Below are positions 1 through 12,669 of a stretch of DNA of 64,000 nt, piece by piece. Location of the stretch: contig SMMW01000521.1 of the NCBI GenBank assembly GCA_004794655.1, positions 6,090,623 through 6,154,622 of the forward strand, in the 5' to 3' direction. The notes under the pieces are model-generated. The model was not told the DNA's origin. It searched no databases and was given only the letters and a program-made list of their open reading frames with translations. This stretch comes from Marisa cornuarietis. Taxonomy: Eukaryota; Mollusca; Gastropoda; Architaenioglossa; Ampullariidae. The first letter of the stretch is position 1; every line of letters starts with the position of its first letter. The position numbers and the translations under genes are program-made.

Positions 1-39
1 TCTGTGAGTGCAAAAAATAGTGTCAGCTTGTTAAAACAA

Positions 40-125
40 ATACAAGTGTACAAATATGGAAAATATTTTATAAGAAATATAAAATAATTGAATTGATATA
101 ATAAAAGACAGTCAAAATTGTGAGG
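40..125. repeat. Dispersed segment paralogous to 48750-48840
   Basis: An AT-rich stretch that matches, with few changes, the sequence lying beside the orphan lectin exon 1 near 48.8 kb, in the same orientation. Here the homology stops near position 125, before any exon 1 appears, and the sequence passes into another repeat. The window therefore seems to begin in a broken paralogue of the 48.7-49.6 kb lectin neighbourhood. A short stretch at 660-690 also matches 49607-49640, which supports this. Confidence 0.6.
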
Positions 126-129
126 GATT

Positions 130-154
130 TAAGTGCTTTTTTGTGCATTAGTAA

Positions 155-191
<37 letters not shown>

Positions 192-655
192 TTGTTTGTG
201 TGAGAGAGTGTGCATGCGTGTGTGATCGGTGTGCGCGATGGGAATTATGTTCTTGTGTATGTCTTGTTGAGTGCGTGCAAGAACGTACGTTGAAATGAGT
301 GTGAGGTGGGACCAGGACATGAAGCCCTCAGGTTCTAAGATGCTGAGGTTCTTTGTTGGTACCTGCTAACAAGTCTAAGTCGTCTGCAAAGCGTACTGGT
401 TGCAAACTGGAAATGGAAATGGCGAGACACTGCGTGTGTGTGTGGGGAGGGGGGGTGAAGACTGCGTCTTCATAGAAATGTGCTTTGTTCTATTTTTTAG
501 TAATTCGGATGTTTTTGTATTAGGTGAAATTTTCCTGTATGTTTTTAAAGAAAGATATAGATATGTAGTAGTAATTTTGTTTTGCTGTAATTTTTTTAAG
601 GCGCAGTTAGCTGTGACATATTCATACCCAGTCTCTAGGATTAACGCCACACTCC
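130..655. repeat. Dispersed repeat, copy A (pairs with 52200-53165)
   Basis: About 500 bp nearly identical in two blocks to 52200-53165. Positions 190-420 match 52225-52450, and 425-640 match 52965-53165. The 52-kb copy carries about 510 bp more between the blocks, including reverse-transcriptase-derived sequence. This copy also has a longer (TG)n run at 155-182. The stretch around 355-400 resembles the LINE fragment at 31135-31160, so at least part is retroelement-derived. No open protein is supported. Confidence 0.6.
155..189. repeat. (TG)n microsatellite
   Basis: Alternating TG that passes into CG alternation. Simple sequence with no coding value. Confidence 0.9.
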
Positions 656-660
656 GCTAA

Positions 661-1363
661 TGTACACGACACCCAATTAAAATAATGTCTTGTTCGGCGA
701 AAAGTCCTCGTTATTATCAGCTGCAATATATCAATATTGGCTAAAATATAATTAACTCGTGGCTGAAATGAACGTCACGCTTGCGTGATGCACGTGGTTG
801 TTGATTCAGCTACACACTGCCTTCAGCTGCACAGCCCATTTGGCTACATTCAGGGTCTTATTCTACATTCAGGGTCTTACTGTAGCGTCAGCTACGTCAC
901 TGGGGCTGAAATACTTTAGGGTTGTCATCTACGACACTATGTCATGTCGAATTCGATGATTATATACCGAGTAGCTATAAACTTGTATATAAACTGATAT
1001 AAAATCTTTCTATATATTCCAAATGCGCTTTAAAACTCAAAAAGTTGCGTGTGTGTGAGTGCGTGTTTAAGTATAAAATTGTAGGAAAGTCAGTTTTCTT
1101 TCTGTCTGACATTAATCAGTGAGGTGTCGCTAATATCTTAGCAGTAGAAACATCCGGGCACTGTGCCGATCTTTCTCGATATACAATCACCGAGTCGTTA
1201 GTGATGTCACTAGAAGACAACATCTTGTGTTTTATGTTGTCAGTGAAACAACAGACATGCCTAGCCGACTGTGGTAACCTGCTGACACCGCTGTCCCCGA
1301 TTATTCTAGTTTTGTTTTTTTATATATGTGACTCTAACTGTCTGTATATTGAAAACGGTCAAG

Positions 1364-1407
<44 letters not shown>

Positions 1408-2998
1408 CTGTGTGTGTGTGTGTGATCCTACGTGTGCTGTGATTGTGTAAGTGCATTTTTGCGTGTTCGTGTGTGTGTGCGCGCACCCTAGGACGTGTGT
1501 GTTAAAGTATGTACGCAGAAGTCCCTCCTTGCGTCTCTCAGCGCGTGTGTTTGAAAAATCTTCATTATTATTATTATTATTATTTATTAAAAGTTGGCAG
1601 TACGTAAACTAGTGATTAAAAGCAACTGTTTCCGAGAGCTTACTACAAAACATCAACATGACTCTCTAGCAGACCACAATATGCAACTGTGTGTGGGTAA
1701 TAGGGTTCACGCTCGGGTTCTTTAAAATACGAAATGAATCAGCGCCGCACGGAATCGACACACAGGCTGAGGGCCGGATGGTCGTGTTTCCAAGAGTCTG
1801 AAAACTCAAAGGTACGGACACCACCTTCGTGATAACAAGTGTTTACCGACATAACATCAACACGACTCTCCCTGACAATATGGAGCTTCATTCAAGCTGA
1901 CACCTGAAGAACCTAAATCCCGGGATTATAATTAATAATGCAGGACTGAAAAAAGAACCACCACGTCCGTGCCTTTAAAACTCAAAATCCACGGTAAACA
2001 TTTGTACTACTAAACCACCAGAACAAAGCTTTATTACTTTCAGCATTGCAGGTCCGGCAATTTTTAAATGAGAGTATAAAGACAATCGTTAAATATTAAT
2101 ACAAAGGTTTTGACAAAAAGGAAGCAAAAGAACAAACCTAAAAGCAAAACATTGAAACTTAATTTGAAAAATAGTTTTATGGGTCGTCAATTAAAAACTA
2201 AATTTTAAAAAGTCGGTGTTAAATTAATTTGTTTAATAATAAGTAAAAGAACGTTTTTATTAAGCTCTATTCATGGAAGCTACCGTGGTTTTCTGTGATT
2301 TTCATTCAACGTATGTATAGACTTACGAACAAACATCGTCTGTAAGAGTAGGAATCAGATGCACCTTTAGACACGAACACGCACACAATGCACACAAACA
2401 CACGCACACAGCACATGTACAATAATAGTAGGCTTCAGGTCCCCGAATATCAAAGCTCAATAAACACAATAAAGCCCTAGACATCTGTCACATAAGTGCC
2501 AACAATAATGGCTTCTGTTGTGTATTTAAACAAACTGCAGCAGAAATATGAGGAGAGTCCAGTCACGTGACCTGCTGACTGGCCTGGCGTGTAACGATGT
2601 TGATACAGCCTCACACACACGCCGTGCAGACCACAGATCATCTTTCTTCATCAGCTAAACAAATCTCTGTCAGGGGAATTATGGGGATTACCGTATACTG
2701 GCATCCTCACGCGAAACATTCAGTTTACTTTTCATTGAAAGGTTGGCACAACACAACTGCTATGATTTATTATCTCACAGTGTTATCATTTTGGAAAACA
2801 AAGACATTGCAGCAACAGTTGTATCAGCAGACATCTTTATTTAGTTACAACATAAACCACAATGTCATCTCACGCAGACAGAACTTTTCTGTACGACATT
2901 TGTATTAGACTACGGGGACTATAAATTATCTTTGTAGGTTTGTAGGTACTGCATGCAGCCATACTCCTGCTCGTGTAGACTCTCTCACATGTCCACAA

Positions 2999-3032
<34 letters not shown>

Positions 3033-3042
3033 AAACACACAA

Positions 3043-3075
<33 letters not shown>

Positions 3076-4340
3076 CACCATTGAATGAAGCGTTTAGTGA
3101 GAAATGTACTTTGTAAACATATAGGTGAAATAATTAAAGATCTGTCTTGTTTAGGCAAACAATACACTTCTAGAGCATTCTGTGTGTTTACTCTAGGCAA
3201 TATTGTTTACCATCACACTACTCATAGAAGATTGAGTTTTTTCCACACATTTTTTTTTGTTTAGCAAAACTGTTTTCCAAGGCCCAGAACATTATGGTCA
3301 TAATATATTTATTGATGTCGTGAAGTGTCACATACTCAGCCTGCATTGCTACCAACATGGCGCGTCCCTGATGTGTTTTCTCTTCTCTCAGTTCATTCGG
3401 GTGCAGCTCAGTCGATTATATTGAGAGTGCATAATACGGAAAGAAAAAAAAATAGAACGAAAAGGAATGAATACAACAAGTCGGTGTAACGGGTTTTATT
3501 GAGGTCAGCTAATCACATAGCAGTAAACATGGCAAAGGACGGGTCAACGCTCAAAATTATGAGAATAGCCTCAGCACTTATAATTATAACTACAAGAGGA
3601 TAGTAGCAGCACTAATAATTATAACGGTAGTCATTCCAACAGATAAACACTATAATAAAAAGGTTTTGAGACTGAAGACAAGAACATCGTTGAAATTATT
3701 TATGTGTTCAGTGTTAGGATCAGTTTACTGCCATAAAGTGCATTAATAGATTCTAAACACAAACATCCTCATTCTACTTCATGTCAAGAGCACTATCGTA
3801 CAATCCACAAGCAAAGTCCAAAAATAGGATTCAAAGACTTTAATTTTAGAAGAATTGTGCTTCAAGTAGAAACATCATAAGATGGCGTTGGTCGACTCCT
3901 CACGTGACATCTAGGATCCGTTGACAGCAAGGATGAGTAGGACGACTTTCTTATAGATGTGCAGGAGAGTCTTAGGCAGCTAAAAGTGATAATGTGTACA
4001 CAACACAATAAAATAATATCAAATATCGTATTGTAAATTTAATTAAACAGTTAGAAAAAATACAAAGTAATGAAAATCACAAATAAAAACGTAATCTAAT
4101 GAATACAAGGGAAAAAAGAAGAAATGTAGAGAGTATTTGCGTAATGTTATGTTGAATTCTGTTTGTCCACTTGAAAATTCAAACCACTCTTCATGCCTAT
4201 TTCAAAAGTAACCACTTGTAATATTTGGACAAACAGTGGGAATTTGTTTCATCACGGATGTTTACTAATACTAAAGTAAAACTGATGCCCAAGGTAGAAA
4301 TACACAATGTCTTGTTCCTGAGTTCTATTGACATGTTTAC
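661..4340. other. Non-coding stretch with simple repeats
   Basis: No supportable gene. It contains a long (TG)n at 1367-1424, an (ATT)n run at about 1561-1584 and a (CA)n tract at 3001-3078. Open frames over the GT/CA tracts are translations of simple sequence. The part from about 3480 to 4340 lies downstream of the lectin pseudogene on the minus strand and could include its old 3' end, but I see no convincing polyadenylation signal. Confidence 0.6.
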
Positions 4341-5010
4341 TCAGACAAAGGTCCAGCACGACTCACTCCTCTCGCAGACAGATGGGCGACATCGTTCCAA
4401 TAGCCGTTAGTCAAGATACTACCAGTCTTCTCGTTTGCCTTGATAGCTGTTGGGTTCTCCAGTCGCCCAGTGTGTGTACACCACGGGGCTTCTAGTAGAG
4501 GAGGAAACCCACTTTCCATCTGTTACCATGTCGTCGATTCCGATCCACGTCAAAGTAGCTACGAAACGACAAAACATGATGTCAATAGAAATGTTCACTG
4601 GAACTGACTCGTATAATGAACAGATATGATAGAATTTACCATTTTCATTGTTTGGCAAGAACACTTTCTTTTACTTCGACCTATTGACAAAATTGTGATA
4701 GGGTATCTGATAATTGAAAACTTGTAATTTTAGGGAAACTCACCTTGTTTGCTAGATAGTAAATTCGTTACAAAGGTGTTTTCAGTGGCCGAGGTAACCA
4801 TTGATAAGCTGGCAAACAGCCTAAACCATTTGAAAAAAAATATGTAGAATGTATTATTGGGAACACTGCTTGACTACATGTTTTATAGTTTACGACAGAG
4901 AAATGTTAACACAATGTGTGAACTTCATCAAGAAAAGCTCACTGTGTCTTGAGCTCACCTGCAACTTCAAGGACTTCGTGAAAATATAAAATGAATTTAT
5001 ATACCCTTGT

Positions 5011-5068
<58 letters not shown>

Positions 5069-5617
5069 ATTTCTTTCTATCTTTTTCCCTTTATTTTTCT
5101 CGCAAACTTTTTCCCTGTGGCCTTTAAATAGGGAAAGCGGGAGAGAAATGGGACCGCATGTAGATGAGACAAATTTTTGTAAGCACAGGTTATTATATTC
5201 TTTGTACTTGTACCTGTCAAATCTTTAAATGGCAAATAACACAAATTGGAGCTTGTACACCTGTATAATGATAAACTTACATTAGCCTCCAGCCAGGAAA
5301 GAGTTTGCTGATTGTAGAAGTAACAAGAGCTTCCAGACTGCAACCATGAGTCAGGGCAACAGCAGTCTGTAAGGAAGGTAAAATTTGTCTACAGGAAATG
5401 TTCCAATGATCTAATGGGTAAAAAAAACTTTAAAGTTTGCACTTACTATCTAACATTCTAATAATTTTCAAGTAAAAACATAAATGTGGACAACGATTCT
5501 CAAATAAAAACAAAAACAGAAACATACAGTGAAGGAGAAAACTGGTCTACACCGACTACAATACTCACAGCACGAGCCACAGAGAAAGAGAAGAAGCAAC
5601 AGCGATGTTGTTGACAT
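4341..5617 (-). pseudogene. C-type lectin pseudogene (locus 1)
   Basis: Four-exon secreted CTL gene reading leftwards. Exon 1 (5617-5569) begins MSTTSLLLLLFLCGSC and ends at a GTGAGT donor. Exon 2 (5366-5281, 86 bp) has CCCPDSW and SSCYFY. Exon 3 (about 4818-4743) starts AVCQ. Exon 4 (4558-4341) has WIGIDD, NW-equivalent HWATGEPN, and ends PSVCER. Three lesions break it. Exon 3 lacks about 14 nt of the family sequence after GYL, giving a frameshift and stop. Exon 4 has a +1 change after GEPN and a compensating change before PSVCER; between them the WND motif lies in another frame. Splice sites remain good, so the decay is recent, unless some indels are assembly errors. Family membership is firm; non-function is an inference from the indels. 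Confidence 0.8.
5011..5066. repeat. (CT)n(CA)n compound microsatellite in intron 2 of the lectin pseudogene
   Basis: A run of CT repeats followed directly by CA repeats, between exons 3 and 2. Confidence 0.9.
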
Positions 5618-5652
5618 GTTGCTTGGTGTGGCTGCCAGTGGTTGTGGTGGTC

Positions 5653-5668
5653 ATTTATAGTTTATAGG
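5653..5668 (-). promoter_or_regulatory. TATA box of lectin locus 1
   Basis: Reverse strand reads TATAAACTATAAAT, a doubled TATA motif. The proximal TATAAAT begins 42 nt upstream of the ATG. The same spacing recurs at the other lectin loci in this window, so the 5' UTR should be very short. Confidence 0.65.
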
Positions 5669-5669
5669 G

Positions 5670-6143
5670 CCTCCTTCCTGCTTGAGACTGATCTTCATTC
5701 CACACGGATGTTTTCAGCTGTTTCGAGTGGGTTTTCAGGGAAACAACTGCTGTGCGAGTAGCCTTGTATACTTGTTTACCTGTAGACGGCAGCTTTGGGA
5801 TTTAGAGAATTTAGAGAAGTCAAAGTAGAAATGTGCATGAAGAACGACACGAGTCGACTCTAAGTTCACAAAGGTCAATTTGTGTTAATCAGACTAAACT
5901 GTAAAGACAGCTTTGTGGAAGAAGAATTAGAGAACTTATTACTAAGACACTTATTACCAAACTACTGGTATTAGACACCCTTCTACGTCTCTAAATAGCT
6001 GTACATTCACTAGCATTTCTACAACAGCTTAGTCTTCATTTATTTCAATGCTTGGACCAGAACTTCAGGCCCTGTCGACATTCTTTACTGATGCATGTTT
6101 ATCCTGTGTATTTATACTACGCGGCTGTGTGTGTGTGTGTGTC

Positions 6144-6189
<46 letters not shown>

Positions 6190-7534
6190 GGTTTAGTCCC
6201 ATGCTGATAAGGATCAAACAATAGAAAAAATTCGAGAGGGAAGGACAGAGTGCGGGGACAACAGGCACGTCTCGTGTAAATCATCCAAGAGGAAAAACCT
6301 CCTTTCAGGACATCCGTTGCGATCCGGGAAAATATCAGATTTTAATCCAAATCTGTCACAATTGTCCCGTCTGAGAAGAGATTGGGGGAGATAAGACTAC
6401 TCACACAACAAGAGAAAGTGTGACAGAAACTAATCCTACACTGTCAGCAAGGTTGGCCTGGAACTTGTCCGGCTGACACATCACAAAAACCTTTGTCCTT
6501 GTTACCTGATTTTTCTGTACAATTTCTATATTTGTCTCTTATTAGTCATCAGTACTGTTCTTCATCCTTTCTTTCCTTTGCATATTGTCCGTGCCTCGTT
6601 CTTGTCTCAAGCGATAAGAGCAGGCTTCTTATGGGTGTTGGTGTGTGCTCTACAAATCACAGCGGAGTAAGAACAGGGGAAATCAGCCAACCCCCTAAAA
6701 AAATACTGAGGTTGCAAGAATGTGAACGTCCTCAACTGTCGGCATGGAGTCTGCACCTCTCCAAAACCGAGCATCATCCTTATCCACTAAATCAAGGATC
6801 CCCATCCTCATCCTCCACATCTCATCATTCAGTGTTCTATGAGTTCTGAAGGAAGTGAGGAAGGTGTTGAATATGATGTGTGCCGTTGGGCTTTCAGCTT
6901 GCAAATGGTAGAAGAAGCGACTCAAGACTACGACTGACCCAGACAGCTGTAGTTGGAGAGGACTTGTAATTTCTTTTTCAGTTAGAATAAGTTTCAAAAA
7001 AAAGACGAAACCCAAACTTTTCAAGTCCCTTATTCTGCAGGAACGGCCCGACATGCTGACGGTCACAAACTTTATCATGGAAACAGTCACACTAAAGAGG
7101 ATATCCTCTCTGGTCACACTATGTGTTGGACGGTGACAAGGGAAAGAATTCATACCAGTGATATTGATTGTTCATGAGTGACTTCTCTCCCTTTGACTGT
7201 TTTATTTTGAGACTCGATTCAAACATCGGCTATACATATTCACGGTTGATCGAAGCCATAAATAAGATGGCGCTGACCAGCGGCGATGTAGACTTTCAGC
7301 TAACCATACCCACCTACTACGAATTGGCCTAAAATTAGGTTTGAGCTCGTGTTTATTCTGAAAATGATCAGGTAGAGGATCGTAGGTCTTGTGCATATTT
7401 TGCGATGTCACGCAGAAAGTCAGCAGGTCAAACAATGACCACAGCGCGTGAAAACACTTTTGCCCTCCTATAACTGACCGGACATGGCCTACCTACACAC
7501 GTGTAAAGCTCGCCCTCCTATTTCACTGCTCGCG

Positions 7535-7581
<47 letters not shown>

Positions 7582-7640
7582 AAATGAGAGAGAGAGAGAG
7601 AAAAAAAACGAGAGAGAAAAAGACTGTAAGTTTATTTTAG
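5670..7640. other. Non-coding stretch with simple repeats
   Basis: No gene recognised. It contains (TG)n at about 6124-6189 and (TG)n followed by (GA)n at about 7538-7600. A minus-strand open frame at 6695-7153 has no recognisable domain and no start or splice context, so I do not call it. Confidence 0.5.
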
Positions 7641-7645
7641 TGTGA

Positions 7646-7942
7646 AAAAAGAAGAAGAGTGCCGCAAGTGTAGCTACATGTAGATGTACACTCACGCTGG
7701 CAAACATTTATGTGAACTCTTCACCCAAAACGTTACACGAGATGAATCCTCAAGCTTATGAAATATTGAAGATCTTTGGTCCAAAAGGATTTGCAACGAG
7801 CGCTAGTAGCAATGATTTTGCCAGACACTATTCAGTAGATAAAGCTAATGGCGATGGCAAATCATACAATATAAAGAGCTGTAGCAGCACAGTGTATAAG
7901 GACAACTCAGAAACCTTTCCAGGGTATTACATCAAGAAATAA
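7646..7942 (+). CDS. Unrecognised open frame, possible exon or relic
   Basis: An open stretch of about 99 codons ends in TAA. Its C-terminal part has balanced, protein-like composition (for example NPQAYEILKIFGPKG and SETFPGYYIKK). There is no ATG at the 5' edge of the best part; the first in-frame ATG is at 7742. It could be a terminal exon, a retroelement fragment or chance. No domain was recognised, and no clear acceptor or promoter was found upstream. Confidence 0.2.
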   Translation, partial: KKKKSAASVATCRCTLTLANIYVNSSPKTLHEMNPQAYEILKIFGPKGFATSASSNDFARHYSVDKANGDGKSYNIKSCSSTVYKDNSETFPGYYIKK

Positions 7943-8179
7943 TGAGGTGACGTGTGCATAATTTACGTTTGCACGTGCAGGCTGCACAAAATGTTGATGA
8001 ACGTGCTTTGTTCTTGTCTGCTATACGTATCTGTCTACACGTGCGAGGTGTCAGTGACACGTGTTGTTTGGTCCACACTGCAACCATTTCATAGGAACAT
8101 TCCTGCAGATGTCGCTGTGCGTGCGGTTTCTCTTGTGAATACACGGGGCAGGGCACTAGAAGCCACCGGGGCAAGCAAG

Positions 8180-8700
8180 TACACGTCACGTGGTCAGGGT
8201 GTTCCCCGTCATTTCCGGGCTCCTCTTGAAGAAACTGGTATCTCATTAGGTAAGCGATAGGCCATCACATGACGGTTACGACCACTTGATTGATATTCGA
8301 CACCTTTAATACACTTATCACATTCCGCTGACTCTGGGATCAAGACACACGTGCATGTTAACGAATGACTATCTCGCTGTGCACATGAGGCTAGGCGTGT
8401 CCTGGCCACATCTTACGACAAAGCCTCTTAATAATCTTTTCCTTCCCGCAAACACTGCAGCATGTCACGTGGTCAGGGTGTTCCCCGTTACGGCCACTTC
8501 AGTTTATCAGATCTTCAGTCATCAGAACTGATATTCGACACCTTTAATACACTTATCACATTCCGCATGTTAACGAATGACTATCACGGTGTGCATATGA
8601 GGCTAGGCGTGTCCTGGCCACATCTTACGACAAAGCCTCTTAATAATCTTTTCCTTCTCACAAGCACCGCGCATGTCACGTGGTCAGGGTGTTTGACAGT
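8180..8700. repeat. Large-unit tandem duplication with CACGTG motifs
   Basis: The 19-mer GTCACGTGGTCAGGGTGTT occurs three times (about 8186, 8463 and 8674). Between copies, a stretch with ACGAATGACTATC and GGCTAGGCGTGTCCTGGCC is also repeated. The repeat period is about 280 bp and then about 210 bp. Each unit carries a CACGTG E-box-like palindrome. No coding function is evident. Confidence 0.7.
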
Positions 8701-9059
8701 AAGGGGTTAGAATAGATATGATGTACCTCTGTTTAGTAGTATTATCAGTTCTGTGACGATAGATTGTTGCAAGCTTGTATGTGACATTTTTAAACAGAAA
8801 TCTATAAAAGTCATGTGAGCAAGTCATCTGATTATGACCATGTTTGTGTCATGTCTTTATTCATGTCCAAGTCTGTTTTCAGCTTATTTTGTCATATCAT
8901 ATATGTATTGATATATGTTGAGTAGTGGATGATAGAGGCCATTATCGGCTAACATCAACTTACCAAGAGACGCAACTTCGTCACTACTTTTCTTAAGAAA
9001 GAAGCACAAAGGAGTGAAACCTCTCTTTATCTATACTCTCTGGTATCACACCTCACTTT

Positions 9060-9285
9060 TCTCGGGGCCAGCTCTACGCGAGGGCAGTGCCCACCTCCTC
9101 TCCCTCGCTGCCTGACCTTCCCCAACCCTCTTTGGCGTCAGATACTCCTCCCCCCCACCAGCTGGGTCCACTGGGGGGAGTTTGCTGCGCTACACGGGTA
9201 TCGAACCGGAGCGCTTCTCATCTCGGACACCAGCGCTGTAAACACTCGGCTAACAGCCACCCTACCCAGCAGGAAACGACGAGAT
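9060..9285 (-). mobile_element. tRNA-derived SINE
   Basis: On the minus strand the head resembles a tRNA gene. An A-box-like segment (GTTAGCCGAGTG) is followed about 50 nt later by a good B box within GGTTCGATACCCGTG. A non-tRNA body rich in C-T and G-G runs follows, down to about 9060. There is no acceptor-stem pairing or intact tRNA cloverleaf, so this is a SINE head rather than a functional tRNA gene. Similar tRNA-headed SINEs are common in molluscs. Confidence 0.65.
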
Positions 9286-9576
9286 GAGGAAGAAAGAGGG
9301 GAAAGTTCATGGTCCCAATCTTGCAAAATTTAGATTTTGAGTAAGCAAAAATTTCTAGTTAATCATTTTAGACATCTAAGTTGACAGGTGCAATAATGTT
9401 ATTGTATTTCCTACATCTGGAGACCGGTAGGTTTTTCTTTTCAAAAACATGGCAGATTGAGTTTCTGTTATTTAATTAGTATTTCAAACTGAGGGCTCGG
9501 ATAAAGTATGTCCACAATACATCATATTGCTACTTAATAAACACGGAAAATAAAGCACGATAAAAGATAAAGTACT

Positions 9577-9813
9577 GGGGCCAGATGCACAACACTTTTT
9601 TAAACAATATTTAGATAATTAGTTTAAAGTGCACAACACTAAAAACTAAAAACTAAAACTGCTTTAAGTAAGATAAAGCTGTTTAAGTCTGACTTTCCGT
9701 CCTGTCAGCACAATTTGTGTTTATTCTTGTGCAATGCGTCTAAATGGCAAAAAAGAGATTTTGCTTCTTTAGAACAGTTTTAAGGTTTAGAAACATGTTG
9801 TGCAACTCGTCCC
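9577..9813. mobile_element. MITE, copy 1 (pairs with 58361-58626)
   Basis: A 237-bp non-coding element bounded by inverted repeats: GGGGCCAGATGCACAACA at the left and the near-complement of it at the right (15 of 18 positions pair). The interior matches the second copy at 58361-58626 almost throughout, including the internal TAAGTAAGATAAAG and AGAACAGTTTTAAGG. It encodes nothing. The superfamily is not assigned because no target-site duplication is clear. Confidence 0.75.
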
Positions 9814-10040
9814 TGGTCAAGATAAAGATAAAGAAAGGTCAAAGTGACTTCTCAGTCTTAAATATTTTCACTTTTGTTAAAGCTTGTCTAAGTGTCATGG
9901 CTGATGTCTCACTCTAGTCAGCTTGTGAAGATTCACAGAATTCATCAATTAGCGTGTGAGACCTGTATGTGTATGACATCTGTGTGTTACAAGACTGTTA
10001 CTGATTGGAACATTGCTGATTTCATGCTTTAAACATCAGC

Positions 10041-10698
10041 AGTTTCTGGTGAGGGACAGTCTGTGATGCCCTGTGTTAGTTTCTGGTGAGGGACAGTCTG
10101 TGATGCCCTGTAGTTTCTGGTGAGGGACAGTCTGTGATGCCCTGGTTTCTGGTGAGGGACAGTCTGTGATGCCCTGTGTTAGTTTCTGGTGAGGGACAGT
10201 CTGTGATGCCCTGTGTTAGTTTCTGGTGAGGGACAGTCTGTGATGCCCTGTATTAGTTTCTGGTGAGGGACAGTCTGTGATGCCCTGTATTAGTTTCTGG
10301 TGAGGGACAGTCTGTGATGCCCTGTGTTAGTTTCTGGTGAGGGAGAGTCTGTGATGACCTGTGTTAGTTTCTGGTGAGGGAGAGTCTGTGATGACCTGTG
10401 TTAGTTTCTGGTGAGGGACAGTCTGTGATGCCCTGTGTTAGTTTCTGGTGAGGGAGAGTCTGTGATGCCCTGTGTTAGTTTCTGGTGAGGGACAGTCTGT
10501 GATGACCTGTGTTAGTTTCTGGTGAGGGACAGTCTGTGATGACCTGTGTTAGTTTCTGGTGAGGGACAGTCGGTGATGCCCTGTGTTAGTTTCTGGTGAG
10601 GGACAGTCTGTGATGCCCACTATTAGTTTCTGGTGAGGGACAGTCTGTGATGCCCTGTGTTAGTTTCTGGTGAGGGACAGTCCATGATACTCTGTGTT
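10041..10698. repeat. 37-bp minisatellite, about 18 copies
   Basis: Units carry AGTTTCTGGTGAGGGACAGT followed by CTGTGATGCCCTGTGTT. Most units differ by one or two substitutions (GAGAG for GACAG, GACC for GCCC). Two units near the left end are shortened at the TGTGTT junction. No coding sense. Confidence 0.95.
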
Positions 10699-11336
10699 AC
10701 TTGCTGAAGCAACTCTTTGAACCAAACACACTTGACTGGCTATAATGTCAGGTAGAGAAGTGTTGTGAGACTACTTCACCTTCTCTCGCTCACCACTGCT
10801 TTCATTACAACAAATAAAATCTCGTTCTCTAGAGTGAATGAGAGTTAGTCACTTTATTAAATTCTCAAGCTGTTTTCCTTGTATGAGCTTTATAACACCT
10901 CATTCTTGCTTTAAGGACTGAATATGAGAGTGTACAATAGTTGTCGCCATGGCAACATGCTAAATAAACCTTTCTTGACCAGTTAGCATTGTAGACATCT
11001 AACAGACTTTCCTAGACATTATATGCAGACTTTATCAGAGAGCTTATGAAATTAATCATTTAATCATATTATTCTTCACCAGCTGGAGAACACAAATAGA
11101 ATAGAAACCAAAACAGCTAAGAAGTATATAAGCATATAAAGTATACAAACCTTTCTACACTAGCAGCAAGATAAAAACTAACTCAAAGTGGCATGGTTTG
11201 AAGAATTGTTTTACATTTCGTATGCTCTTTCTCCCTCACACACACAAACATATATATATATAACAAAGTCATCCACATACAGGTTCACACACGTGCGTGT
11301 AACTATAATGAACAATAAGAAATGATTATTTTTAAA

Positions 11337-11710
11337 GCACCTTTCTCCACTATTAAGGTGAATTCAAAGTGCTTTACACAAAGCACACACATACATGATA
11401 AATGCTGGTAGCGTACAGTTGTCGATTCTGGAATCGAGAAAGTATGAGGACAAGTATTTTTCTTCTTTTCAGTCTGACCATGATCACTTACACATTGAAA
11501 ACATGGATAATCTGAGACCAGCCACCAATGACTGTGTTTACAGTTGTAGGGGGCTAGTTTTAGAATCACTGAAAAGCAGCCAAAATCTTGTAGTAAGATC
11601 ATCAGGTTAGTTTTACAATCACCGAGAGAAAGTCAGATTTCTATCGAAAATTTCCGGACTGAACTACTGGAGACAATCAACAGTATGTTGGGGTAGTCAT
11701 AGACTGTTCA
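11337..11710. repeat. Dispersed repeat, copy 1 (pairs with 22690-23058)
   Basis: About 370 bp collinear with 22690-23058. It begins near AGTGCTTTACACAAAGCAC and ends near AGTCATAGACTGTTCA. The opening motif resembles 3' tails seen in LINE/SINE families, but no element type can be fixed. Open frames on both strands here are not preserved between the two copies. Confidence 0.7.
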
Positions 11711-11778
11711 AAAGATATATGTGACCACTTGCTTTATATACAAGTTATGTGTGACTAATAACTCTCTACACATTTGAT

Positions 11779-12155
11779 ATATATCACCACTAGCTCTATA
11801 CACAAGATAAATGTGACCACTAGCTCTATACAAAAGATTTGTGTGACCACTAGCTCTATACACAAGATATATGTGACCACTAGCTCTATACACAAGATAT
11901 ATGTGACCACTAGCTCTATACACAAGATATATGTGACCACTAGCTCTATACACAAGATATATATCACCACTAGCTCTATACACAAGATATATGTGACCAC
12001 TAGCTCTATACACAAGATATATGTGACCACTAGCTCTATACACAAGATATATGTGACCAGTACCTCTATACACAAGATATATGAGACCACTGCCTCTACA
12101 CACGATAAATGTGACCGTTAGCTCTATATACACAAGATATATGTGACCACTAGCC
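11779..12155. repeat. 30-bp minisatellite, about 12 copies
   Basis: The unit contains TAGCTCTATACACAAGATAT followed by ATGTGACCAC. Because 30 is a multiple of three, several frames stay open on both strands across the array. This creates long artificial proteins that should not be annotated. Confidence 0.95.
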
Positions 12156-12669
12156 CCGGCAGATGGCTGTGGAACAGACAGCAGCAGGTGATGACAAGAA
12201 CCAGAGCCCATAACAGACAGGACTGTCCACAGGTCATGGCGATGGACAAAGCTACAATAATCTGGGAGAATAGTTTCATGTTGTAGCTGCTTGGTTAATA
12301 CAACTTCTGTCTGTACATAAGAAAACTCGTGATGTAAGTTTTCTACATCAGTCCCTTTAACAGCCACTTGCAGTCCAGTTGGCGAGGCTGAGCTCCATGC
12401 ATCTTTGTGACCTTTGCTTATTCCTGTATGTAGCTGATAGACACAGACCACACTGTCAAACTGCATGATGACCACTTCTGATGACAATGACTCACTGATG
12501 TTGAAAGTTACCCTCAACTTGTTTTTTGCCAGTGGTGAGAGGTGATGTGGTAAGGCTACTTAGTGGTGGAGAATCAGACAACTGAGACTGGGAACAAGCA
12601 CAATACTTAAGGAAGGGGGGGGGTATAAAGATAATGGCAGCAAACGCCAGTGGATTAACTTTGTTCAGA

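Noticed and set aside
2870..3200. Cys/Val-rich frames over CA/GT tracts (also 1201-1425, 16022-16267, 18044-18235)
   Set aside because: Translations of dinucleotide repeats.
6695..7153. 152-codon minus-strand frame
   Set aside because: No recognisable domain, signal or splice context. Length alone is not convincing in this base composition.
9150..9285. Functional tRNA gene on the minus strand
   Set aside because: A and B boxes are present, but there is no acceptor-stem pairing or proper anticodon arm, and a SINE body follows.
11708..12517. 269-codon minus-strand frame with SGHIYLVYRA repeats
   Set aside because: Most of it is the 30-bp minisatellite, which stays open in several frames because its unit is a multiple of three.
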